Below, piece after piece: positions 1 through 5,219 of a DNA stretch of 9,895 bases. The stretch comes from a candidate division Zixibacteria bacterium DG_27 (GTDB lineage: Bacteria > Zixibacteria > MSB-5A5 > DG-27), in the NCBI GenBank assembly GCA_001302725.1, contig LIZU01000024.1:1-9895 (forward strand). The letters run 5' to 3'. Made by a program: the position numbers and the translations under genes. Numbering within the stretch: the stretch's first letter is position 1; each line of letters begins with the position of its first letter. Below the pieces are notes generated by a model. That model worked only from the letters and a program-made list of their open reading frames with translations. It searched no databases and was not told the DNA's origin.

Positions 1-781
1 CCTCCTGGTTCAACCCTTCGATCACCGGCTCCAGAATCTCCTGCCTTATGGTCTCCATCAACCCCTCCGACACCACCCTGGTGGGGGCGTAGGCTCCCAT
101 CCCACCGGTGTTGGGGCCTTTGTCCCCGTCGTAGATCTTTTTGTGGTCCTGAGAGGAGAGCATCGGGAAGACATGCTCACCGTCGGTGAGAGCCATTACC
201 GTTAGCTCTTCCCCCTCCAGGAAGTGCTCGATCACTATCTTGGAGCCGGCCTCTTGAAAGACCTTTCTGAGCATCATATCGTCAATCACCCTCTCGGCCT
301 CCTCGCTGCTTTCGGGGATAACCGCCCCCTTGCCGGCCGCAAGACCATCGGCCTTTATGACGATGGGAACATCGGCGGCGCGGGCGAACTGGAGGGCTTC
401 CTCCCTGGAGTCGAAGATCCGGAAGCTGGCGGTGGGGACATGATAGCGCTTCATGAACTCCTTGGCGAAGACCTTGCTTCCCTCTATTTGAGCGGCGGAC
501 TTGGAGGGTCCGAAGATTCTCAAACCCCGCTCCTCGAACTCGTCTACTATCCCCAGAGTCAGGGGGAGTTCCGGCCCCACGACGGTCAAGTCGACTCCGT
601 TTGTCTGGGCGAAATCGGCCAATCCTTTCAGGTCGTGGGCGGCAATATCGGCGCACTCCGCTAGCTCCGCGATGCCGGCATTTCCCGGGGCAGCATAGAT
701 CTTCTTGACCAGCTTCGATTGAGATAGCTTCCAGACCAAAGCATGCTCCCTGCCTCCGCCTCCAACTACCAGTACCCTCAT
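1..781 (-). CDS. purD: Phosphoribosylamine-glycine ligase (GAR synthetase), N-terminal 260 codons, cut by window edge
   Basis: Second step of de novo purine synthesis: ATP-dependent ligation of glycine to 5-phosphoribosylamine in the cytoplasm. Read from an ATG at 781 towards position 1, the frame stays open for 260 codons and runs off the window. The protein opens MRVLVVGGGGREHAL, the typical PurD N-terminal nucleotide-fold start, followed by AAPGNAG and VVGPELPL. The ATP-grasp part follows with GPSKSAAQIEGSK, a KADGLAAGKG loop, EGEELTVMAL, and finally the DGDKGPNTGGMGAYAP signature. All of these are family hallmarks. A GAGG ribosome site (complement of 791-794, 9 nt from the ATG) supports the start. 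A full PurD has about 420-430 residues, so roughly 40% lies outside the window. It is transcribed divergently from the radical SAM genes. No frame disruption is seen. Confidence 0.97.
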   Translation of the reverse strand, partial: MRVLVVGGGGREHALVWKLSQSKLVKKIYAAPGNAGIAELAECADIAAHDLKGLADFAQTNGVDLTVVGPELPLTLGIVDEFEERGLRIFGPSKSAAQIEGSKVFAKEFMKRYHVPTASFRIFDSREEALQFARAADVPIVIKADGLAAGKGAVIPESSEEAERVIDDMMLRKVFQEAGSKIVIEHFLEGEELTVMALTDGEHVFPMLSSQDHKKIYDGDKGPNTGGMGAYAPTRVVSEGLMETIRQEILEPVIEGLNQE

Positions 782-848
782 AGCTTCGAACCTCTAAATC
801 AAGTCTCTCTTACAGACGAAAGCGTGCTCGTCGCAAAATTGATTTTGA

Positions 849-877
849 AAAATACCGTATAGAAATTGTCGATGCAA
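849..877 (-). promoter_or_regulatory. Possible purD promoter
   Basis: On the minus strand, TTGCAT (872-877) and TATTTT (849-854) are separated by 17 bp, with an AT-rich stretch around them, 68-96 bp upstream of the purD start. The -35 match is weak (three of six positions), so this is only a plausible sigma70-type promoter. Confidence 0.3.
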
Positions 878-904
878 GAGGTTTTTTGCTCGCGCCTCAA
901 ACGA

Positions 905-925
905 TAGTGCATAGTGAATGGTGAT
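905..925 (+). repeat. Degenerate 7-bp tandem repeat array A (3 units, plus orientation)
   Basis: Three consecutive heptamers beginning TAG or TGG (first two: TAGTGCA, TAGTGAA). They fit the window-wide consensus (C/T)AGNRAA that also describes the arrays at 1039-1087, 4105-4146, 4146-4180 and 7152-7221. The array faces array B on the other side of the same intergenic region. It is short, and supported mainly by sharing unit TAGTGAA exactly with the array at 4146-4180. Confidence 0.6.
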
Positions 926-996
926 AAACTTAATCGTTCGAGTGAAACAATCACCCGCGAATAGCCGGGGCATTCTTGCCGCAGGGTTTCATGATA

Positions 997-1016
997 CGCA
1001 CCTCCTTCTCGGTGCG
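997..1016. repeat. Inverted repeat between the two heptamer arrays
   Basis: CGCACC at 997-1002 and GGTGCG at 1011-1016 are perfect 6-bp complementary arms around an 8-nt pyrimidine-rich loop. No T-tract follows on either strand, so it does not look like an intrinsic terminator. It lies roughly midway between the facing arrays A and B. Confidence 0.5.
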
Positions 1017-1038
1017 GCTCGATGCTGGTCCCTTGAAA

Positions 1039-1087
1039 TTCCCTACCTACTACCTACTATCTACTGTTTCCCACTCCCTGTGCTATG
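1039..1087 (-). repeat. Degenerate 7-bp tandem repeat array B (6-7 units, minus orientation)
   Basis: Read on the minus strand from 1087 to 1039 the sequence divides into seven in-phase heptamers. Six of them start (C/T)AG or TGG, for example CAGTAGA, TAGTAGG (twice in a row) and TAGGGAA. The first unit (CATAGCA) is marginal. Phase is exactly 7 bp with no slip. Orientation is opposite to array A. An open frame crosses this stretch (918-1139), but it is explained by the repeat rather than by coding. Confidence 0.75.
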
Positions 1088-1135
1088 GAAGTCCGACCAA
1101 GCGAGGCACCTCGGAGGCTTCTTCCCAATAAGCTC

Positions 1136-1165
1136 TTGACTTTTGACCCTGCAGGTGTTTTTAAT
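1136..1165 (+). promoter_or_regulatory. Candidate promoter of the radical SAM pair
   Basis: TTGACT (1136-1141) and TTTAAT (1160-1165) are 18 bp apart, each matching the sigma70 consensus at five of six positions. A start site about 7 bp past the -10 would fall near 1172, leaving only about 8 nt of leader before the ATG at 1180. That makes the transcript nearly leaderless. The weak AGG at 1167-1169 would then not be transcribed. Confidence 0.45.
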
Positions 1166-1179
1166 TAGGCTGAAATGCC

Positions 1180-2154
1180 ATGAGATTCTTGGGCTTGAGA
1201 AAATACCTCCGGGTGGCCTCCGCTATTGGCTCCAACTTCTTTAAGGGGGAGGCCGTTTATCCATTCTATGCCTCCCTGAAGCTCACCAACCGCTGTCATT
1301 TCAGGTGCAGTTTCTGCAATGTCTGGAGGGAAAAGACCCGGGAGGTCTCCACCGAGGAATTCTTCAAGCTGCTTGAGAATCTGGGCCGCTCCTCGGTCAT
1401 CCTAGTCAGCTTCGAGGGAGGCGAACCGCTGTTGCGGGAGGATCTGGAGGAACTGCTGAGATTCGCACGCACTCAGCCCTTCTATCTCCTCCTCACCACC
1501 AGCGAGAAGAACCTCCAGGATTACCCCATGGAGAGGTATGCCCCATACATAGACTTTCTGCACATCTCCATAGACGAGGGACACCGGAACTTAGAGCTCT
1601 TCGACCAGTTGGAACAGTTCAAGAGATGGAACAAAAACCTCTGCGTCCAGACGGTGGTCACCGATAGCGACCTAGAGGCTTTGCAGTGGAAAGTAAAGAG
1701 GTGTTTTCAGGCCGGAGCCAAAATCCTGGTGATGCCGGCGGTCCCGATGGAGGGGGCTGAAGATCTCTTCCCCGAGCTCGAGAGCTTCCAGAGGATCTGT
1801 CTGGAGCTTAAAAGAAGATTCCCCAAGACGGTCATATCACCACGGAGCTACTACGAGAAGCTCTCCTGGGAACACGGCTGCACCACCTCCTCAATAATAG
1901 TGGACACCGACGGTAAACTTTTCTACCCCTGCAAGAATCTAAATGGAAAGGGACCGGATTTGACAAAGGTGCCTTTGAAGCAGTATCTTTTAACGGAGGA
2001 GGCCACCGAATGTCGGAGACTGATGTCGGGTTGCAATAAAAGATGCGGCTGGTACCAATACTTCGCCACCAGTTCGTTTACCTCCGTAAAGGAGGTGTGG
2101 CGGGCTCTGGAACCCTATTGGGGTTACCTGTTCTCGAAAGATGAGGTGAGATGA
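1180..2154 (+). CDS. Radical SAM protein with C-terminal cysteine cluster (SPASM/twitch-like)
   Basis: A 324-residue radical SAM enzyme. The CxxxCxxC motif that binds the catalytic 4Fe-4S cluster is at C39, C43 and C46, inside TNRCHFRCSFCNVW. The SAM-contacting GGEP motif is at 80-83. A C-terminal region with C234, C251, C278, C285 and C289, including VDTDGKLFYPC and CNKRCGW, resembles the SPASM/twitch auxiliary-cluster domain of peptide- and cofactor-modifying members. About 30 residues precede the core. The start has only a weak AGG, 10 nt upstream. The stop overlaps the beginning of a second radical SAM gene, so the two are surely coexpressed. The family cannot be narrowed to a reaction: peptide modification, cofactor synthesis and lipid-linked chemistry are all possible. 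The enzyme class is certain and the substrate unknown. Confidence 0.93.
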   Translation: MRFLGLRKYLRVASAIGSNFFKGEAVYPFYASLKLTNRCHFRCSFCNVWREKTREVSTEEFFKLLENLGRSSVILVSFEGGEPLLREDLEELLRFARTQPFYLLLTTSEKNLQDYPMERYAPYIDFLHISIDEGHRNLELFDQLEQFKRWNKNLCVQTVVTDSDLEALQWKVKRCFQAGAKILVMPAVPMEGAEDLFPELESFQRICLELKRRFPKTVISPRSYYEKLSWEHGCTTSSIIVDTDGKLFYPCKNLNGKGPDLTKVPLKQYLLTEEATECRRLMSGCNKRCGWYQYFATSSFTSVKEVWRALEPYWGYLFSKDEVR

Positions 2155-3119
2155 TGCGGGGACCGATCCTTCTTCACTTTTTCGTCACCTACCGCTGCAA
2201 CGCCAGGTGCAGCTTCTGTGACATCTGGCAGCATTCGGACGATGGCGAGAACAGCAGCCAGCTCCCCCTCTACCAGGCCAAGAACATTGTCACCGATGCC
2301 AAGAGGTTAGGGGTGAAGTTCGTCGATTTGACCGGCGGGGAGCCGCTTTTATACCCGCAGTTGGTGGCGCTTTTAGAGCACGCCAAAAACATGTCCCTTT
2401 ACACCTCGGTGACCACCAATTGCATCCTCTACCCCGAATATGCGGAGAGACTTAAAGGTCTGGTCGATTTCTTGCACTTGTCAGTGGACTCCGACCATCC
2501 CGAAGAACACGACCGCATAAGGGGGGTGAAGAGTTTCCACCGTTTCCGGGAGAGTCTGGAGATTGCGAGGGAGCTAGGCGAACGTCCGGATCTGCTTTTC
2601 ACCGTCAACGGCGATAATATCCAAGCTCTGGAGGGGCTTTCTCGCTTAGCCTACCGAGAGAAACTGGTGCTGATTGTCAGCCCGGAGTTTTCCTATTTCG
2701 GCAATAACGGCTTCAAGCCCACCCACCTGCAGTATCTGAGAGACTACGGCAAAAGACCTTATGTCTACACAAATCATGCTTTTCTCACTCTGATTCAGAG
2801 GGGTGGCAATCTCCCCTCCAGACCTCGCTGCCGGGCGATGACCTCAACGGTGGCGGTCTCTCCCCAGGGAGAGCTCCTTCTCCCCTGTTTTCATCACCAG
2901 GTTAAAAAAGTCGAAATCAACGGAGACCTGTACGAGGCATACCACTCCGAGGAGGTTAAAGAGTTCAGGCAAAAGGAGGGAAGCTTGCCTTTCTGCGAAG
3001 GGTGCACCATCAACTGCTACTTTGATCCCTCTTTTGTCTACGGCTTCGATCGCTACTTTTTGCAGAGTCTCGCCTCCAAAGCCAAATACGTGTACGATAA
3101 GTTCATCAGGCCGTACTAG
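2154..3119 (+). CDS. Second radical SAM protein with C-terminal cysteine cluster
   Basis: A radical SAM enzyme of about 321 residues. Numbered from an ATG at 2151, it has C16, C20 and C23 (TYRCNARCSFCDIW), GGEP at 62-65, and a C-terminal set C227, C246, C282, C285 and C289. The last group includes VSPQGELLLPC and FCEGCTINC, again like a SPASM/twitch auxiliary-cluster domain. Two adjacent ATGs exist (2151 and 2154). I chose 2154 because the ribosome site GAGGTGA (2143-2149) then has the same 7-nt spacing from GAGG as in the peptidase gene of this window; the alternative adds one Met. The start overlaps the upstream stop, which implies translational coupling. The paralogue lacks the roughly 23-residue N-terminal extension of its neighbour. 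No precursor peptide, transporter or cofactor gene adjoins the pair, so the substrate is unknown. Confidence 0.93.
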   Translation: MRGPILLHFFVTYRCNARCSFCDIWQHSDDGENSSQLPLYQAKNIVTDAKRLGVKFVDLTGGEPLLYPQLVALLEHAKNMSLYTSVTTNCILYPEYAERLKGLVDFLHLSVDSDHPEEHDRIRGVKSFHRFRESLEIARELGERPDLLFTVNGDNIQALEGLSRLAYREKLVLIVSPEFSYFGNNGFKPTHLQYLRDYGKRPYVYTNHAFLTLIQRGGNLPSRPRCRAMTSTVAVSPQGELLLPCFHHQVKKVEINGDLYEAYHSEEVKEFRQKEGSLPFCEGCTINCYFDPSFVYGFDRYFLQSLASKAKYVYDKFIRPY

Positions 3120-3358
3120 CTACACGGTTTACCCAGAACCCTAACCTCAAGATAAGACCACTTCAGGAATCAACTCAGCTTTTAGGACCTTCCTCCCAAA
3201 CCGAATCTAGAGAAGCCCGATGCTTGACCAAAGCGCCTAAAACAAATGTTTCCAATCCGAGTCACAGCTAAGAGGTTTACTCTGAAAACAAGTTTCGAGG
3301 TCGCCTCATCCCTGGAAGCTCAGAGTCGGGGGCTACAACGAAATCCCTGGACAAAGAA
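3120..3358. other. Intergenic region without recognisable content
   Basis: These 239 bp lie between the radical SAM pair and the DtxR-type gene. I see no heptamer array, no strong hairpin with a T-tract and no convincing promoter. A TTGACC at 3224-3229 has no suitably spaced -10. Open frames on the minus strand here overlap the regulator gene and look like shadows. Confidence 0.5.
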
Positions 3359-4102
3359 ATGGTAAAGACGAATTCGAGACGAAACCAGATCGATGAAATC
3401 CTGGAATCGCTTTGGAAGATGAAGGAGGAGGGGGAGCACAGCAAGGAAGCTCTTCTCAAATACCCGCAGGTCAAAGAGGAAGAGGGGCGTTTGGAGGAGA
3501 TGGAAAAGGAGAACCTGATCGCCCTGGATGGCAAGGACGTTTCCCTTACTCCGAAGGGAGAGGCTATCGCCAGAGAGATTGTCCGCCGGCATCGCCTGGC
3601 CGAGCGGCTCTTTTATGAGCTGTTCGAGTTAGCTGACAAGAGCATTGAAACCACTGCCTGCAGTTTCGAGCATATCCTGGATGCCTCGGTGACCGAGAGC
3701 GTGTGCACGTTTCTGGGACATCCCCGCACCTGTCCACACGGGAAGAGGATCCCGCCCGGGGAGTGCTGTCGGCGATTTGAGACCGAGGTCAGACCGCTGA
3801 CTCTGCCTCTCACCAGACTAAAGTCCCAAGAGGTAGGCCAGGTCGTATTCATTGCCTCTCAATCTCGGGGTCGGTTAGAGCGACTGGCAGGTTTGGGGAT
3901 CGTGCCCGGCGCTATGGTGAAAGTCCGGCAGACGGACCCCTCACCTGTTGTTCGAGTAGGAGAGGCCGAATTGGCTTTGGATCAGGAGGTAGCTAAGCGG
4001 ATCTTCGTCAGAAGGGGCCACCTACCACCACGAGGGCAACGCCCCTTCAGACGAGGTTTAGGTTTGCGCCAGAGGTTGAGAAGAGGATTCCGGCAACGAT
4101 AA
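3359..4102 (+). CDS. DtxR/MntR-family metal-dependent repressor fused to a FeoA domain
   Basis: A 247-residue cytoplasmic metalloregulator. Residues 1 to about 75 form a winged helix (LTPKGEAIAREIVRRHRLAERL ends the wing and the linker helix). The metal-binding/dimerisation part has C101, E104 and H105 in a CxxEH pattern like that of DtxR. It is followed by HPRTCPHG (121-128) and CC (136-137), a Cys/His arrangement common in DtxR-FeoA fusions. A FeoA/SH3-like domain runs from about 146 to 217 (RLAGLGIVPGAMVKV). After V217 comes a 30-residue tail with 12 arginines, which is not part of the usual family. The start lacks a ribosome site, but the open frame extends only to 3272 upstream with no other ATG, GTG or TTG. 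Iron or manganese is the likely effector. No metal transporter gene is in the window, so the target is unknown. Convergent with the Cys-rich gene. Confidence 0.9.
   Translation: MVKTNSRRNQIDEILESLWKMKEEGEHSKEALLKYPQVKEEEGRLEEMEKENLIALDGKDVSLTPKGEAIAREIVRRHRLAERLFYELFELADKSIETTACSFEHILDASVTESVCTFLGHPRTCPHGKRIPPGECCRRFETEVRPLTLPLTRLKSQEVGQVVFIASQSRGRLERLAGLGIVPGAMVKVRQTDPSPVVRVGEAELALDQEVAKRIFVRRGHLPPRGQRPFRRGLGLRQRLRRGFRQR
4011..4048. repeat. Perfect inverted repeat at the start of the Arg-rich tail of the DtxR-FeoA gene
   Basis: GAAGGGGC (4011-4018) and GCCCCTTC (4041-4048) are perfectly complementary 8-bp arms with a 22-bp spacer. The left arm begins two bases after the last codon of the recognisable FeoA domain (V217). 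No T-run follows, so it is not a clear terminator. Confidence 0.55.
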
Positions 4103-4104
4103 GC

Positions 4105-4146
4105 CAGAAAGCAGGGGACAGCAAGCTGGAGATAGGGGTTGGGGCG
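4105..4146 (+). repeat. Degenerate 7-bp tandem repeat array C (6 units, plus orientation)
   Basis: Six in-phase heptamers start two bases after the stop codon of the DtxR-type gene. Examples are CAGAAAG, CAGGGGA and TAGGGGT. Each begins (C/T)AG, TGG or CTG, followed by purine-rich positions. The array ends exactly where the oppositely oriented array D begins. Confidence 0.7.
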
Positions 4147-4180
4147 GCACTATTCGCCATTTACTGTTCGCTATTCACTA
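4146..4180 (-). repeat. Degenerate 7-bp tandem repeat array D (5 units, minus orientation)
   Basis: Read on the minus strand from 4180, five in-phase heptamers begin TAGTGAA, TAGCGAA and later include CAGTAAA and TGGCGAA. TAGTGAA is identical to a unit of array A. The array is in mirror orientation to array C and abuts it at 4146, so a transcript through both could fold back imperfectly on itself. Confidence 0.75.
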
Positions 4181-4193
4181 CCCGGAAGGGTAG
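4178..4193. repeat. Stem-loop with GGAA tetraloop in the convergent gap
   Basis: CTACCC (4178-4183), GGAA and GGGTAG (4188-4193) form a perfect 6-bp stem. On the plus-strand RNA the loop GGAA fits the stable GNRA class. It overlaps the end of heptamer array D by three bases and lies between two convergent genes. There is no T-tract on either side, so a role as transcription terminator is only possible, not shown. Confidence 0.5.
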
Positions 4194-4227
4194 CCCAGCG
4201 GCCTGTGCCACTGTGGCTTCGTGCCAT

Positions 4228-5130
4228 TTACAGACTGTGCGACAAAATCTTCGATTCTATCTTCTCCGAGAGAATACAGCCCGAGGATTCCAGTTTTGTC
4301 GCCAAAAGGAAGGGGCATTCCTCCGGATTGGCAACTCCCCGCAGGCAAAAGAGAGTCCTGCGCTTCGTGAGTTGTATTCTTTCTTTCTGAACCTTGTCCA
4401 CTAAAACTCCCCAGCGACAGGAGAGGCATTCCTCCGGCTGGGAACCTAATTCCTTTCCGGTCTTGAAAGCGACCAGCGCCTGCTGAGGGCTCAAGCTTTC
4501 AGCTCCGGATCTGGAATCGAATTCGATCTGACGGGGTCTAGCCAGGATTAACCGACCTCGGTCCTCAGTCAGTATTGCTACGCCCTCAAGCTCATCACCG
4601 CCCGCAAAACGATGTCTCTCCTGAAACCGCAGGGATATGTTCACATAAAGATGGTCGTCGAGCCGGGTTCTTCCGATGAATCCCTCTTTCAATCCGAGAA
4701 GGAAACCTAAAAGCCGAAAGCTGTTCTCCCTTGAAGAGACTAACTTCTGGAAGTGAGGCTTCACCGAGCACACGGTCCCGGAGAATTCCACCTGACGGTT
4801 TCGATTGCTGTTCAGCCAGTCTTCAAAGTCTCGATACAATTCCCAGAACTCCTTTTCATCTTCCGGCGCCAAAATCACCTCCGGTCGGCACTGAACTTTC
4901 TCCTCGAAGTAGGATTTGCAGTTGAAACAGTTCCTCCCGACGTGCCTGTATCCTTTAGGGCAAGAGCCACCCTTGTTCAGGATCTGGCATCTCCAGAGGA
5001 ACTGCATACACCCCTCCGGATGGCATTTCTTTTCTCTGAGGACATGATACACTGAGACCCGATTCTCAAAATCCCGATGGGAGAGATGGCGACAGCGAAA
5101 GACGTCCAGACGTTTGTATTGATTCACCAT
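4228..5130 (-). CDS. Uncharacterised Cys-rich protein, possibly metal-binding with an OB-like core
   Basis: A 300-residue protein I do not recognise. The N-terminal third holds eight cysteines (13, 36, 41, 48, 57, 68, 71, 81), including CHPEGC and CFNC, as in zinc-ribbon or Fe-S proteins. The middle, about residues 113-205, alternates hydrophobic strands (VEFSGTV ... GDELEGVAIL ... RGRLILARPRQIEF) in a way that suggests an OB or other small beta barrel. The C-terminal part has another cysteine set (235, 238, 262, 272, 285), with CLSC first. No signal peptide or membrane segment is seen, so it is probably cytoplasmic. A strong promoter with its predicted start at the ATG implies a leaderless mRNA, and no ribosome site precedes the ATG. 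Biased amino-acid composition and the strong promoter argue that it is a real gene. Function unknown; the domain guess is inference. Confidence 0.85.
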   Translation of the reverse strand: MVNQYKRLDVFRCRHLSHRDFENRVSVYHVLREKKCHPEGCMQFLWRCQILNKGGSCPKGYRHVGRNCFNCKSYFEEKVQCRPEVILAPEDEKEFWELYRDFEDWLNSNRNRQVEFSGTVCSVKPHFQKLVSSRENSFRLLGFLLGLKEGFIGRTRLDDHLYVNISLRFQERHRFAGGDELEGVAILTEDRGRLILARPRQIEFDSRSGAESLSPQQALVAFKTGKELGSQPEECLSCRWGVLVDKVQKERIQLTKRRTLFCLRGVANPEECPFLLATKLESSGCILSEKIESKILSHSL

Positions 5131-5136
5131 GTTTCA

Positions 5137-5166
5137 ATAATACAGAACCGCGAGGGACGTTGTCAA
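5137..5166 (-). promoter_or_regulatory. Strong sigma70-like promoter of the Cys-rich gene, giving a leaderless mRNA
   Basis: On the minus strand a perfect TTGACA (5161-5166) is followed after 18 bp by TATTAT (5137-5142). Transcription would begin about 7 bp further on, at or next to the ATG at 5130, so the mRNA has essentially no leader. The absence of any ribosome-binding sequence upstream of the ATG agrees with this. Confidence 0.65.
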
Positions 5167-5175
5167 ACCTCGCGG
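5148..5175. promoter_or_regulatory. Perfect 8-bp inverted repeat bracketing the -35 box (operator or terminator stem)
   Basis: CCGCGAGG (5148-5155) and CCTCGCGG (5168-5175) are perfect inverted arms with a 12-bp spacer, centres 20 bp apart (about two helical turns). The TTGACA at 5161-5166 lies in the spacer. Geometry suits a dimeric regulator. The same stem also lies 45 bp past the stop of the upstream peptidase gene and is followed on the minus strand by a T-rich TTCTGTATTATT, so it could double as its terminator. Confidence 0.6.
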
Positions 5176-5219
5176 AGAATTGTCGGAGGTGTATAATCAG
5201 TCTGAAGTCAACTCCTCTA

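Noticed and set aside
224..664. 146-codon plus-strand open frame
   Set aside because: It lies antisense to purD, which has full family motifs across the same stretch and runs off the window edge.
918..1139. 73-codon open frame just upstream of the radical SAM pair, considered as a RiPP precursor peptide
   Set aside because: It runs through heptamer array B, has no ribosome site and no leader/core layout, and its composition is explained by the repeat.
4178..4227. The GC-rich stem-loop region after array D, considered as a tRNA or tRNA-like gene
   Set aside because: There is one good 6-bp stem and a short GCCAC/GTGGC repeat, but no cloverleaf, T-loop or acceptor stem can be laid out.
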